Shown piece by piece: positions 17,437 to 26,309 of a stretch of 64,000 nucleotides of DNA (its first letter is position 1; every line of letters begins with the position of its first letter). Below the pieces are notes generated by a model. It ran no database searches. It saw nothing but the letters and a program-made list of their open reading frames with translations, and was not told where the DNA came from. Both the position numbers and the translations under genes were made by a program. Source of the DNA: Thermomonas carbonis (lineage in GTDB: Bacteria; Pseudomonadota; Gammaproteobacteria; Xanthomonadales; Xanthomonadaceae); contig NZ_CP060719.1 of assembly GCF_014396975.1 (NCBI RefSeq), forward strand, positions 902,001 through 966,000, in the 5' to 3' direction.

Positions 17437-17958
17437 TTACGCGTTGCCGGCGGTTTCGGTGTTGGCCAGCTCGCCGCCGGCCTGCTGCGCGGCACGCTGG
17501 CGCAGGGTTTCGCCGTACAGCGCATCGAAGTTGATCGGCTGCATCGGGAACGGCGGGAAGCCGCCTGAGACGATCAGCTGACCGACTGCCGCGGAGGCAT
17601 ACGGGTACAGGATGTTCGGGCACTGGGTGCCGAGCATCGCGTCGAGGATGTGATCTTCGAACCCGCCCAGGCCGAACACGCCGGCCTGCTCGACTTCTGC
17701 CAGGTACGCAGTGCGGCCATTGATGGTGCAGGTCAGGGTGATGCCCAGGCTGACTTCGAAGGCGTTGTCGGCCAGGCGCTGGACCTTCTGGTTGAGCTTC
17801 ATCTGCAGGTCCGGCTGGCCCTGTTCGTTGAACACCTGCGGCGCGTTCGGCGCTTCGAAGGACAGGTCCTTCACGTACAGCTTCTCGACGGTGAAGGTCG
17901 CGCCTTGCGGCTGGGCGTCGGCGACCGGGGCAGCGCCGTTCAGGATTTCGTCGGACAT
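17437..17958 (-). CDS. secB: SecB, protein-export chaperone
   Basis: A cytosolic homotetrameric chaperone that holds preproteins unfolded and hands them to SecA. The 173 residues match the family from [16 protein letters not shown] at 28-43 to the SecA-contact strand [11 protein letters not shown] and the conserved LFPYA-type block [21 protein letters not shown], with the usual acidic/polar tail. CTGGAG upstream of the ATG at 17958 fits as ribosome site. gpsA follows on the same strand. Confidence 0.96.
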   Translation of the reverse strand: MSDEILNGAAPVADAQPQGATFTVEKLYVKDLSFEAPNAPQVFNEQGQPDLQMKLNQKVQRLADNAFEVSLGITLTCTINGRTAYLAEVEQAGVFGLGGFEDHILDAMLGTQCPNILYPYASAAVGQLIVSGGFPPFPMQPINFDALYGETLRQRAAQQAGGELANTETAGNA

Positions 17959-18100
17959 GGTGGCTCCAGGAATTGCACATGGATGCGCGGTGGGGCGCGC
18001 GGAAAATGAAGACAGCGATTATCGCACCGCGAGGCGCTTGCTGCCTGAGTTGGGGCGGCCGGGCGGTTTCGCAAGCGCCGGACGCTGCCGACGCGCCGGA

Positions 18101-18535
18101 TCAGCGGCCCTTGACCAGCGGCAGGTCTGCGCCCTGCCAGGCCTGGACGCCGCCCTCGAGCACGTTGATGTTGGCGAAACCGGCCTTGCGCAGGCGCTTC
18201 GCCGCACCGCTGGCGGTCTCGCCGGACTTGCAGACCAGCACCACCGGCAGCGCTTTTGCGGGCGCCAGGTGCTTGTTCTCGGGATCGAACTGGGCCATCT
18301 GCACGTTCTTCGCGCCGGCGATGTGGCCCTTCTCGAAGTCCGCGGCGGGACGCAGGTCGATCACCAGGGCGTCGTCGCGATTGATCATCCCGGTCAGCTG
18401 CGCGGGTCCGACCCGGCGGAAACCGCTGAAACGGCCGGCGATCTCGTTGTAGAGGATGGCCAGGGTGATGCCGGCCAGCGCCAGCGAGAGGATCGGGTGG
18501 CGGCCGGCAAAGGCGACCAGTTCGGCAAACGTCAC
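18101..18535 (-). CDS. Membrane-anchored rhodanese-domain protein
   Basis: A 144-residue protein with one N-terminal membrane helix (about 12-30, HPILSLALAGITLAILY) and a single rhodanese domain. The active-site loop is VCKSGETA with Cys102, so persulfide transfer is possible; the CxxGxx(A/R) loop length is that of sulfurtransferases rather than phosphatases. It lies upstream of secB on the same strand in a row common to xanthomonads, similar to YibN of enterics. The physiological sulfur acceptor is unknown. Confidence 0.85.
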   Translation of the reverse strand: MTFAELVAFAGRHPILSLALAGITLAILYNEIAGRFSGFRRVGPAQLTGMINRDDALVIDLRPAADFEKGHIAGAKNVQMAQFDPENKHLAPAKALPVVLVCKSGETASGAAKRLRKAGFANINVLEGGVQAWQGADLPLVKGR

Positions 18536-18581
18536 GGCAATGACCGGGTGGTGCGGGGCGTGGATTGTACCCGTGCCGCGC

Positions 18582-19004
18582 TCAATCGCCCTGCCACAGA
18601 TCCGGCAGGCCGCTGAGCAGCCACCAGGTCTTGGCCGGCTCGTCGTAGCGCCAGCGCTCGCGGTAACGGACCGTGCGCTCGGTCAGGGTATTGCGATTGA
18701 TCACCCCGATCTCGACATCGCGGACCATTACGCCATCGGGTTCGACGGTGCCGCCCATGTCGCGATAGGTGGAAATCTGCACCTGCTTGTAACGGGAGAA
18801 GTCGATGTCGGTGAGCGGCTTTTCCTTGCGCAACTTCGGATCGACCAGGGTCCACGCACCCTCGAAATCGCCCCAGCGGATCGCCGCGGAATAGGCGTAC
18901 TGCACTTCGTCCAGCGCGCTGCCCTTGCTGGCGTGCGTTTTCGGACAGCCCGCGAGCAGGGCCAGGCAGCACAGCAGCAGGCAGCGCAGCAGCAGTCGTG
19001 GCAT
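18582..19004 (-). CDS. Putative lipoprotein, conserved hypothetical
   Basis: A 140-residue protein starting MPRLLLRCLLLCCLALLAGC, a signal sequence with lipobox LAGC, so it is probably membrane-anchored. The mature part (SALDEVQYAYSAAIRWGDFEGAW onward) resembles the SnoaL/NTF2-like pattern of small conserved lipoproteins in this bacterial family, with a tryptophan-rich C-terminus (YRERWRYDEPAKTWWLLSGLP). I do not recognise a function. The start at 19004 is set by the signal peptide and an upstream GGAGGAACC. Confidence 0.72.
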   Translation of the reverse strand: MPRLLLRCLLLCCLALLAGCPKTHASKGSALDEVQYAYSAAIRWGDFEGAWTLVDPKLRKEKPLTDIDFSRYKQVQISTYRDMGGTVEPDGVMVRDVEIGVINRNTLTERTVRYRERWRYDEPAKTWWLLSGLPDLWQGD

Positions 19005-19059
19005 CGCGGTTCCTCCGTTGGGTGCCCGCATCCTAACCGCTCGACGTAGGCAGGCGGAC

Positions 19060-19545
19060 TCAGTCGCGGGCGATGGCGACGTAGCGGCCGACCAGCACCG
19101 CAGCCGCGCCGCCATCGGCCAACACGGTACGCGCCTCCATGCGCACGCTGGCGCGGCCCTTGCTGCGCAGTGCGCCGGGCAGGTCGATGGCGTCGGCACC
19201 TTCGCCGGCGGTATCCAGACGCACTTCCACCAGCAGGTCGTCGTACACCGGCTTGAGATAGCGCACGCGACTGTCTGCGATGTAGATGTCCGCTTCCTGA
19301 CCGGCTTGTGCCAGGGTCAGGAAGGCCAGCCCCCAACCGGCGATGGTCATCAGCGAGCTCAGGCTGCCGCCGAACGCGCAGCCCTTGTCGTTGACGTTGG
19401 CGGCCAGCGGCGCGTGCATGCGCAGGCAACCGTCCTCCCAGTCGAGCACGCGGGGTTGCATCGCGGCGACCGGCGGCATCGCCATGTAGTGGGCCGCGAG
19501 CGCGGCGAGCAAGGCATCGGGGGACGACGAAGAAGGGATCTGCAT
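19060..19545 (-). CDS. YiiD C-terminal-type thioesterase (hotdog fold)
   Basis: A 161-residue hotdog-fold protein resembling the thioesterase half of YiiD. Visible blocks are APLAANVNDKGCAFGGSLSSLMTIAGWG, which carries the substrate loop and the central hotdog helix, and YIADSRVRYLKPV, the strand that closes the tunnel. Members hydrolyse acyl-CoA or acyl-ACP thioesters; the substrate is unknown. The ATG at 19545 is divergent from hemD, with 45 bp between start codons. Confidence 0.8.
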   Translation of the reverse strand: MQIPSSSSPDALLAALAAHYMAMPPVAAMQPRVLDWEDGCLRMHAPLAANVNDKGCAFGGSLSSLMTIAGWGLAFLTLAQAGQEADIYIADSRVRYLKPVYDDLLVEVRLDTAGEGADAIDLPGALRSKGRASVRMEARTVLADGGAAAVLVGRYVAIARD

Positions 19546-19590
19546 CGCGCAAGCCTGACGCAAGCAACAGCACCATGCCAAGCTGTATTG

Positions 19591-20370
19591 ATGACCCGAC
19601 GCACCACCACCGCGATGGCATTGACCGGCTGGACCGTGGTTTCGCTGCGGCCGCAAGGGCAGCACGCGAGCCTGCGCGCTGCCGCCGCGCGCGTTGGCGC
19701 AGGCGTGCTCGCGCTGTCGCCGCTGGCGGTCGAAACCCGCATCGATACCGCCAGCCGCAAGGCGCTGCGCGAAACACTCGCCACCGACATCGTGCTGTTC
19801 ACCAGCCCCAACGCGGTGCTGGCGGCATCGAGAGTGCGCGGCTTGCGCATCGCGCGTCGTCAAACGGTGCTGGCGGTCGGCGATGGCACCCGACGCGCAC
19901 TGCAACGGCTCGGCATCGAGGCCATCGCACCCGCACGCATGGACAGCGAGGGCCTGCTGGCGGTGCCGGCACTGCGCGACATCGCTGGCCGCTCCATCGG
20001 CCTGGTCACCGCGCCGGGCGGACGCAATCGCATCGCGCCGACGTTGCAGGCGCGCGGTGCCGATCTGATACGCGCCGATATCTACGAACGCACGCCCATC
20101 ACGATCACCGTGGCGCGCTGGCAAGCATTGGCCACTGTGCTGGCGAAGCCGCAGCATGTCGTGCTGGCACTGAGCAGCGCTGAAGCACTGGACGCGATGC
20201 TTCGCCAGCATCCCGCCGACCTCGCAAAACCGCTGCGAAGGATCGCGGTGACCGCGGCCAGCGAGCGTCTGGCCCAAGCTGCGCGCGACGCCGGTTTCCG
20301 ACGCATCGTGTTGGCCGGCGATGCGCGGCCGGCCTCGCTGCTGCGCGCCGTCGTCGATGCCTTCGTTTAG
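19591..20370 (+). CDS. hemD: Uroporphyrinogen-III synthase
   Basis: Closes hydroxymethylbilane into uroporphyrinogen III with inversion of ring D, the branch point to haem and sirohaem. At about 259 residues it has the two-domain Rossmann-like layout of HemD, a poorly conserved family. Recognisable pieces are VVSLRPQGQ near the start, IVLFTSPNAVLAA, VLAVGDGTRRAL, the hinge IYERTP and the late block VTAASERLAQAARDAGF. An ATG at 19615 (MALTGWTVVSLRP) is an equally good start. Placement directly before hemX and hemY makes the call secure. Confidence 0.88.
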   Translation: MTRRTTTAMALTGWTVVSLRPQGQHASLRAAAARVGAGVLALSPLAVETRIDTASRKALRETLATDIVLFTSPNAVLAASRVRGLRIARRQTVLAVGDGTRRALQRLGIEAIAPARMDSEGLLAVPALRDIAGRSIGLVTAPGGRNRIAPTLQARGADLIRADIYERTPITITVARWQALATVLAKPQHVVLALSSAEALDAMLRQHPADLAKPLRRIAVTAASERLAQAARDAGFRRIVLAGDARPASLLRAVVDAFV

Positions 20371-20385
20371 CATCGCCGGGTGAGC

Positions 20386-21351
20386 ATGCCGAAGCCTCCC
20401 GCGCCCATCGCCCCCGCGCGCCGTTCGCGCGCCGGCGCCTTGCTGCTGTCGGTATTGCTGATCCTTGTGATCGCCGCCGCAGCCGTCTTTGCCTGGCGGC
20501 ACTGGCAGGCACTCGAGCAGCAACGGCAATCGCGTGCCGAACAACAGCGCACGGCACTGGATGCGCGCGTGGAAAGCCTTCGCCAGATACAACGCGCGCA
20601 GACGCAACGCCTGCAACAGGCCGAAGCCACCAACCGCGTGCTGCGCGACGAACTGCTCGGCATCGGCCAGCGTGCGGCCCTGCTCGAAGACAGCGTGTCG
20701 AAACTGGCCGATCCCGACCGCCACGGCGCGCAGGCGCTGCGCCTGGACGAGATCGAACTGTTGCTCGGCATCGGCCAGCAGCGCCTGCGCCTGGACGACG
20801 ACATCGATGGCGCGCGACGCGCACTGGCACTGGCCGCGCCGCTGCTCGACGGCCTGGACGATCCGGGCTATCTCAACCTGCGCCAGACGCTGGCGCAGGA
20901 GCAGGCCGCGCTGCAGGCACTCGGCGCGGATCCGCGCATCCAGGCCAATGCGCTGCTGGAACGGATCGCCGACGGCATCGACGCCAGCACGCCGATTCAA
21001 CCTGCGCCATCACTGCGCGCGCCGTGGTACCAGCGCCTGTTCGGCCGCTTCGTCCATCGTCAGCCGACCGCATCGGCCGGCCTGCAACAACGCCCCGATC
21101 GCGATGCCGCATTCGCCGCGCTGCAGATCGAATTCAGCCTGGCCCGCGCCGCGGTGGAACGCCGCGATACCACGGGTTTGCGCCATGCGCTGGCGCGCAT
21201 CGATGGCTGGCTGCAGCGGTTGCTGGCGGGCTCGCCCGGCCTGCAGCAGAAGCGCCGGCTGCTGGCCGAACTGCAGGCGCTGCCGTTGCGCATGGAATCG
21301 CCGCTGGCCGGCACCACCCTGCAACAATTGCGCGCCTTGCGCGGCCAGTGA
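20386..21351 (+). CDS. hemX: HemX-like membrane protein (uroporphyrinogen-III C-methyltransferase family)
   Basis: A 321-residue protein with a short cytoplasmic proline-rich tail, one membrane helix at about 17-38 (GALLLSVLLILVIAAAAVFAW), then a long glutamine-rich coiled coil (HWQALEQQRQSRAEQQR onward) and a helical periplasmic domain (LDEIELLLGIGQQRLRLDDD). Although annotated in the methyltransferase family, HemX lacks the methylase fold and probably organises late haem enzymes at the membrane. A GTG at 20380 is an alternative start. It sits between hemD and hemY, as in enterobacteria and xanthomonads. Confidence 0.85.
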   Translation: MPKPPAPIAPARRSRAGALLLSVLLILVIAAAAVFAWRHWQALEQQRQSRAEQQRTALDARVESLRQIQRAQTQRLQQAEATNRVLRDELLGIGQRAALLEDSVSKLADPDRHGAQALRLDEIELLLGIGQQRLRLDDDIDGARRALALAAPLLDGLDDPGYLNLRQTLAQEQAALQALGADPRIQANALLERIADGIDASTPIQPAPSLRAPWYQRLFGRFVHRQPTASAGLQQRPDRDAAFAALQIEFSLARAAVERRDTTGLRHALARIDGWLQRLLAGSPGLQQKRRLLAELQALPLRMESPLAGTTLQQLRALRGQ

Positions 21352-21432
21352 CGCAGCGCGCTCACGCAACGCTTGCAGCAGGCCTGCGATGCTCGCATCG
21401 ACCCTGATCCATCCGTATCGCAAGGAGGCACG

Positions 21433-22683
21433 ATGACCCTGTTCCGCAGCGTGTTGTTCTGGCTGATCCTCGCCGTGCTGGGGGCGTTGCTCGCGCAGGT
21501 GCTGCTGCAGGATCCCGGCTACGTGCTGGTGCGCTTCCGCGGCACCGACTACAGCACCACCGTGGCGGTCGCGACGGGCTTGCTGTTCGCACTCATGCTG
21601 GGCCTGGCATTGTTGTGGACCTTGTTGCGGCTGCCGTTTCGCGCCTGGCGGCGACATCGCGCACGGCAGGCGCGGGCCAAGCTGACCGATGGATTCGCGG
21701 CCTATCGCCGTGGCGACTATGTCCGTGCCGAGCAACTGTTGGCGCAAGCCGCCGACAGCGGCGACGCCGAGGCCATCGCGCGCACCCAGGCGGCACGCGC
21801 GGCGCTGGCGCGTGGCGACGAAGCGGCGGCCAAGGCGCATCTGGATGCGTTCGGCGACCGGCATCCCGCAGCAAGCGCGATGGAGCGAGCGCGCCAGGAA
21901 CTCTCGCTGGGTCGTTCGGCGGAGGCATTGCTTGCATTGGATTTGTCCGCCGCACAACCGTTGCCACCACGCGGGCTGCGCCTGCGCGCGGAAGCCCTGG
22001 CGGCCAGCGGACGCAGCATCGAAGCTTATGGCCTGCTCGGCGCGTTGCGCCAGCAGCAGGCCTTGCCGGCATCGACACTGGATGCGTTGCAAGCCGAATG
22101 GGCTGCGCAATCCCTGCAACAGGCCGGCGATGCCAATGCGCTCGCGGATCGCTGGGATGCGCTGCCCGAACCCCTGCGGACCAGTGCACCGGTGGTCAGC
22201 GCCTATGCCTCCCGCGCGGCGGCCATGAGCTGGGACGAAGCCGCGACCCGCAGCATCGAACACGCGCTGGATGCGCAGTGGGACGAATCGCTGATCGACC
22301 TGTATGGCCGACTTCCGGTGACACGTTTCGATCACCGCCGGGCGCAAGTCGAACGCTGGTTGCCTGCCCACCCCTCCAGCCCCGCGCTGCTGCTGGCAGC
22401 CGCACGCATCGCCCATGCGCAAGGACAGGGACCGCAGGCGGACACGTGGCTGCCCCGCGCGATCGCGCAGGGCGCGGGCGCACCCGCGTGGGAACTGCTG
22501 GGCGATGCTGCCGTGCAGGCCGGCGACGAATCGCGCGCGCGCCTGGCCTATGCGAATGCATTGCGCAGCCAGCGTGGCGAAGCGGCACTCGACCTGCCCG
22601 GCCGCGGCCTGCGCCAGCAGATCGCCGATACCGCGGCCATCGAGGAACGCGACGATCACGGTGTCCCGCGCCTGCGCGGCTGA
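21433..22683 (+). CDS. hemY: HemY, haem-biosynthesis-associated TPR membrane protein
   Basis: A 416-residue inner-membrane protein with two N-terminal membrane helices (SVLFWLILAVLGALLAQVLL and VATGLLFALMLGLALLWTLL) and the short HemY_N loop DPGYVLVRF between them, then helical TPR-like repeats to the C-terminus. The proteobacterial HemY of this layout is thought to help protoporphyrinogen handling and is unrelated to the Bacillus oxidase of the same name. AGGAGG four bases before the ATG at 21433 fixes the start. Last of the hemD-hemX-hemY run, with hemF 36 bp downstream. Confidence 0.88.
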   Translation: MTLFRSVLFWLILAVLGALLAQVLLQDPGYVLVRFRGTDYSTTVAVATGLLFALMLGLALLWTLLRLPFRAWRRHRARQARAKLTDGFAAYRRGDYVRAEQLLAQAADSGDAEAIARTQAARAALARGDEAAAKAHLDAFGDRHPAASAMERARQELSLGRSAEALLALDLSAAQPLPPRGLRLRAEALAASGRSIEAYGLLGALRQQQALPASTLDALQAEWAAQSLQQAGDANALADRWDALPEPLRTSAPVVSAYASRAAAMSWDEAATRSIEHALDAQWDESLIDLYGRLPVTRFDHRRAQVERWLPAHPSSPALLLAAARIAHAQGQGPQADTWLPRAIAQGAGAPAWELLGDAAVQAGDESRARLAYANALRSQRGEAALDLPGRGLRQQIADTAAIEERDDHGVPRLRG

Positions 22684-22719
22684 CGCACGTCGCCAGGGCC
22701 ATGCGGCGATAATGACCGC

Positions 22720-23661
22720 ATGACCACGATCCCCGACATCGACCTCGTCCGCGATTACCTCACCGGATTGCAGGATCGTATCTGCGCCGCCATCGAACGT
22801 GCTGACGGTTCCGCACGCTTCGTCGAGGACGCATGGCAACGCGATCCGGATGATGCATCCACCCATCTTCGCGGTGGTGGACGCACCCGCATCCTCCGCG
22901 GTGGCGCGGTGTTCGAGCAGGCCGGTATTGGGTTTTCCGATGTCTCGGGCACGAAATTGCCGCCTTCGGCCACGGCGGCACGTCCAGAACTTGAAGGCGC
23001 GTCTTGGCGCGCCGTCGGCGTGTCGCTGGTGTTCCACCCGCGCAATCCCTACCTGCCGACGACGCATGCCAACGTCCGCCACTTCCGTGCCGAGCGCGAT
23101 GGCGAAACCGTGGCCTGGTGGTTCGGTGGCGGCTTCGACCTGACCCCGTTCTATCCGTTCGACGAGGACGTGCGCCACTGGCATCGCACCGCCCGCGACC
23201 TGTGCGAACCGTTCGGCGGCAGCGAGCGTTACGCCGCGCACAAGCGCTGGTGCGACGAGTACTTCGTCCTCAAGCATCGCAACGAAACGCGCGGCGTCGG
23301 TGGCCTGTTCTTCGACGACCTGCACGGCGATTTCGACAGCGACTTTGGCTACATGCAGGCAGTCGGCAATGGCTTCCTCCACGCGTACCTGCCGATCGTG
23401 GAGCGCCGCAAGGACATGTCGTTCGGCGAGCGCGAGCGCCAGTTCCAGCTGTACCGGCGCGGCCGCTACGTCGAGTTCAACCTGGTATTCGATCGCGGCA
23501 CCCTGTTCGGCCTGCAGAGCGGCGGCCGCACCGAATCGATCCTGATGAGCCTGCCGCCACTGGTGCGCTGGGAATACGGCTACACGCCCGAAGCCGCCAG
23601 CGACGAAGCGCGCCTGGCCGACTACCTGCGGCCGCGCGACTGGCTGGGCGAATCCGCCTGA
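22720..23661 (+). CDS. hemF: Oxygen-dependent coproporphyrinogen-III oxidase
   Basis: Converts coproporphyrinogen III to protoporphyrinogen IX with O2, in the cytosol. The 313 residues show the family blocks in order: [72 protein letters not shown], and [28 protein letters not shown] cut by the C-terminal WEYGY. No residue of the core is missing. It is the last gene of the haem run and probably shares its transcript with hemY. Confidence 0.96.
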   Translation: MTTIPDIDLVRDYLTGLQDRICAAIERADGSARFVEDAWQRDPDDASTHLRGGGRTRILRGGAVFEQAGIGFSDVSGTKLPPSATAARPELEGASWRAVGVSLVFHPRNPYLPTTHANVRHFRAERDGETVAWWFGGGFDLTPFYPFDEDVRHWHRTARDLCEPFGGSERYAAHKRWCDEYFVLKHRNETRGVGGLFFDDLHGDFDSDFGYMQAVGNGFLHAYLPIVERRKDMSFGERERQFQLYRRGRYVEFNLVFDRGTLFGLQSGGRTESILMSLPPLVRWEYGYTPEAASDEARLADYLRPRDWLGESA

Positions 23662-23682
23662 TCCTTCTGCGCACGCGCCGGA

Positions 23683-24162
23683 TCAGTCGTCGCGCTTCTT
23701 CACCACGCTGATGCTGCCGTTGGTCTCGAGCAACGCGAGTTCCACCTCCGACACATCCTCGACGCCGTTCATCCGCAGCGCTTCGCGGAAATCCTCGCGG
23801 CTGACCAGCTCGCGGCGCAGCACGTGATCGAATATCTTGCCGTTGCGCGCCAGTACCACCGGCACACCTTCGACGAATTTTTCCACCTTGCGATTGCGGG
23901 AGGTCACGAAGGCCACGCCGTAGTTCAACGCGATCAGCGTGGTCGCCATGATCGCCGCGCCGGTCAGGGAGTTGTCGCCGCCATTGATGCCGTTCTGCAC
24001 CGCGTTGCCGATCAGGATCAGCAGCACCAGGTCGAACGGGGTGAACTGCCCGACTGCGCGCTTGCCGGACACCCGCACCAGCACCATCACCAGCACGTAG
24101 ATCGCGCACGCCCGCAGGACGAAGTGCCACCACGGCGCGGACAGCTGGAACAGGTCTTCCAT
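23683..24162 (-). CDS. DUF421 (YetF-type) membrane protein
   Basis: A 158-residue protein with three N-terminal membrane helices (to about residue 85), including the conserved VRVSGKRAVGQFTPFDLVLLILIG stretch (split across helices 1 and 2), and a soluble C-terminal domain with the block GVPVVLARNGKIFDHVLRR. Function of the family is unknown; some spore-forming bacteria carry homologues linked to germination. The ATG at 24162 is preceded by AGGAAG. It converges with hemF 21 bp away. Confidence 0.85.
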   Translation of the reverse strand: MEDLFQLSAPWWHFVLRACAIYVLVMVLVRVSGKRAVGQFTPFDLVLLILIGNAVQNGINGGDNSLTGAAIMATTLIALNYGVAFVTSRNRKVEKFVEGVPVVLARNGKIFDHVLRRELVSREDFREALRMNGVEDVSEVELALLETNGSISVVKKRDD

Positions 24163-24287
24163 GGGCGCGCTTCCTCGTCCTGCCGGGTGCGCGGAGCATC
24201 CCACAGACGGGTGATGGCGCGGTCATGCCATCGAACCACGGGATCGGCTCATACTCGACCGCACGTGCCCCCTGACGGAGTGACCTC

Positions 24288-25859
24288 ATGCAAGGCAACC
24301 GCTTGTTCGCCGTGGCGCTGGCATTGGCCGGCTGGCTCCTTCCGGGCATCGGCAACGCGGCGACGCCTCCGGCATCGGCACCCTCGCTCCAGGTCCAGAC
24401 TGCAGGCGGTGCCGTACAAGGCACCCGCGAAGGCGACCTCCTGGTGTTCAAGGGCCTCCCCTATGCAGCGCCGCCGGTCGGCTCGCTGCGCTGGCAAGCG
24501 CCGCAACCCGCAATGCCCTGGCAGGGCATGCGCAAGGCCGAAGCGTTCGGCAAGGCCTGCATGCAGGCACCGGGGGCCGCGCTGGCAGCCGGTGCGGGCG
24601 ATATCGGGCCGATGAGCGAAGACTGCCTCACCCTCAACATCTGGACGCCGGGAACCGGCAACGCACGGCGACCGGTGATGGTCTGGATCCACGGCGGCGC
24701 ACTGGTGTTCGGGGCCGGCAGCCAGTCGCTCTACGACGGGCAGGCGTTGGCCGCGCGCGGCGCGGTGGTGGTCAGCCTGAATTATCGGCTGGGGCCACTC
24801 GGGTTCTTCGACCACCCGGCGCTCGCCGGCACCTCCGGCGGCCACGTCAACTTCGGCCTGCTCGACCAGATCGCCGCGCTCAAGTGGGTGCGCGAGAACA
24901 TCGGCGCCTTCGGTGGCGATCCCGGCAACGTGACGGTGTTCGGCGAATCGGCCGGCGGCCAGAGCGTGCTCGCCCTGTTCGCCTCGCCGAAGGCGCGCGG
25001 CCTGTTCCAGCGCGGCATCGTGCAGAGCGCCTACGGGATCCCCAGCAGCAACCGTGCGAAGGCGCGCACGGTGTCGATCAAGGTCGCATCGTCGCTGGGC
25101 GTGCAAGGTGCCGATGCCACTGCGGCCCGGCTCCGCGCGGTCCCGGCACAGCGCTTCGCGACCGCCTTCAGCGGCGAGGACATGAGCCTGGCACCCGGCT
25201 TCGTCGTTGGCGACAACGTCCTGCCGCAGCCGATCCTGGAAACTTTCCAGCAAGGCCGCCAGGCCAGATTTCCGCTGATCATCGGCAGCAACAGCGACGA
25301 GGCCACGGTAGCGACCGCGTTCGGGCTGGATCCAGCGGCCGTGGTCGACCGTCTGGGCGCCGGCAAGGTCATGCTGAAGCCGCTCTACCCGGGCGTGAAA
25401 GACGCCTCGGAACTCGGCCGGCAGGCGATCCGCGACCTGGTGTTCACCGCATACGCCAAACGCATCGCCTACCTGCACTCACGGCGAGCACCGACCTGGC
25501 GTTACTACTTCAGCCACGTGCAGACCGGAATGCGTCCGCAGCCACCGGGCGTCGGCCATGGCGGCGAGATCGCCTTCGTGATGGGCACCGGCGACTCCTG
25601 CCGCTGCCTGGGCGCGCCGTTCTCGGCCGCGGATCGCGCCGTGTCGCGCAACGTCGGCGACTACTGGGTCGCGTTCGCCCGCAACGGCGTGCCCACGGCC
25701 GCAGGTGCACCCGCGTGGCCGAAGGATTCCGCCAGGCGCGCACAGGTGCTCGAATTCGCCGAGCCCCCCATTCCACGCCCCAACTTCATGCAAGCGCGGC
25801 TCAACGTCATGATCGGCGCGCTCAAGGGCATCGGCGGTTACCTGGGCAAGAGGGAATAG
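24288..25859 (+). CDS. Secreted type-B carboxylesterase (COesterase family)
   Basis: A 523-residue alpha/beta-hydrolase with a signal peptide (MQGNRLFAVALALAGWLLPG, cleavage near NAATP). The nucleophile elbow is FGESAGG, the acid is the Glu in SNSDEATVA, and the base is His in GVGHGGEIAF; the oxyanion hole is WIHGGA. EDCLTLNIW is the family signature 2. Hydrolyses carboxylic esters in the periplasm or medium; the natural substrate is unknown. It is monocistronic and ends in a good terminator. Confidence 0.9.
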   Translation: MQGNRLFAVALALAGWLLPGIGNAATPPASAPSLQVQTAGGAVQGTREGDLLVFKGLPYAAPPVGSLRWQAPQPAMPWQGMRKAEAFGKACMQAPGAALAAGAGDIGPMSEDCLTLNIWTPGTGNARRPVMVWIHGGALVFGAGSQSLYDGQALAARGAVVVSLNYRLGPLGFFDHPALAGTSGGHVNFGLLDQIAALKWVRENIGAFGGDPGNVTVFGESAGGQSVLALFASPKARGLFQRGIVQSAYGIPSSNRAKARTVSIKVASSLGVQGADATAARLRAVPAQRFATAFSGEDMSLAPGFVVGDNVLPQPILETFQQGRQARFPLIIGSNSDEATVATAFGLDPAAVVDRLGAGKVMLKPLYPGVKDASELGRQAIRDLVFTAYAKRIAYLHSRRAPTWRYYFSHVQTGMRPQPPGVGHGGEIAFVMGTGDSCRCLGAPFSAADRAVSRNVGDYWVAFARNGVPTAAGAPAWPKDSARRAQVLEFAEPPIPRPNFMQARLNVMIGALKGIGGYLGKRE

Positions 25860-25963
25860 CCGCAAAGGCGACCTAATTTTGTCCCCGCGACTCTCCGCCG
25901 CGAAATCCCGGATGGAGAACAGCCCCCTTCCCGAAGGGGCGGGATCGGAAGCACATAGCGGGG

Positions 25964-25995
25964 CCCAAAGTTTGCGCAGCAAATCTTGGGTTTTT
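25964..25995 (+). terminator. Terminator after the carboxylesterase gene, with a second hairpin attached
   Basis: The stem CCCAAAGTTTGC/GCAAATCTTGGG (two internal mismatches) has a GCA loop and is followed by TTTTT. The T tract also opens a second hairpin, TTGGC-GCA-GCCAA (about 25998-26010), whose A-rich right flank is the U tail of the small RNA on the other strand. The remaining 100 bp upstream (25860-25963) hold only a CCCCTT/AAGGGG stem (25925-25940). Confidence 0.7.
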
Positions 25996-26010
25996 ATTGG
26001 CGCAGCCAAA

Positions 26011-26130
26011 TAAAAAGCCCCGCAGCCAGGGGGGACTGCGGGGCCGGTGGAAGGCAGGTTGGGGAGAACCTGCATTTCCGTGATCACACCAGGGGAGGGG
26101 TAGTGATCGGCAACAGGCATTGCACCTGTT
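26011..26130 (-). ncRNA. sX13-like small RNA: three hairpins plus terminator with C-rich loops
   Basis: On the minus strand this ~120-nt stretch folds by simple pairing into AACAGG/CCTGTT (26112-26130), GATCAC/GTGATC (26082-26108) with loop UACCCCUCCCCUGGU, GCAGGUU/AACCUGC (26054-26073) with loop CUCCCC, and the terminator GCCCCGCAG/CTGCGGGGC (26017-26044) with loop UCCCCCCUGG and a U tail. A -10-like TATGTC (26140-26135) stands about 6 bp before hairpin 1. Xanthomonas sX13 is a ~115-nt RNA with C-rich hairpin loops that regulates mRNAs carrying G-rich motifs; as I recall it is also encoded near polA. Structure is seen here; identity is inferred. Confidence 0.8.
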
Positions 26131-26287
26131 ACGCGACATATGACCACTCCGCACATGGATGGTTCGTGAAGATTCGAGTTAAAAAACTGTTGGGTTCAGG
26201 AATTATTCATTCCGATTCTCAGGAACCGCTACACCCCGCATTCCAGAGCGGTTTCCAGCGATTCCGTGAACACCCCAGCGGGCCTCA

Positions 26288-26309
26288 AAGCGCACAAGTC
26301 AGTGCGCTT
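26288..26309 (-). repeat. Hairpin overlapping the polA stop codon
   Basis: An 8-bp perfect stem AAGCGCAC/GTGCGCTT holds the polA stop in its 6-nt loop. No T tract follows on the minus strand, so it is not a classical terminator; it may protect or trim the polA mRNA end. Between it and the small RNA (26131-26287) I see only the small RNA's presumed promoter. Confidence 0.45.

Noticed and set aside
21010-23382. A 790-codon minus-strand frame across hemX, hemY and hemF.
   Set aside because: Antisense shadow of three clearly recognised genes.
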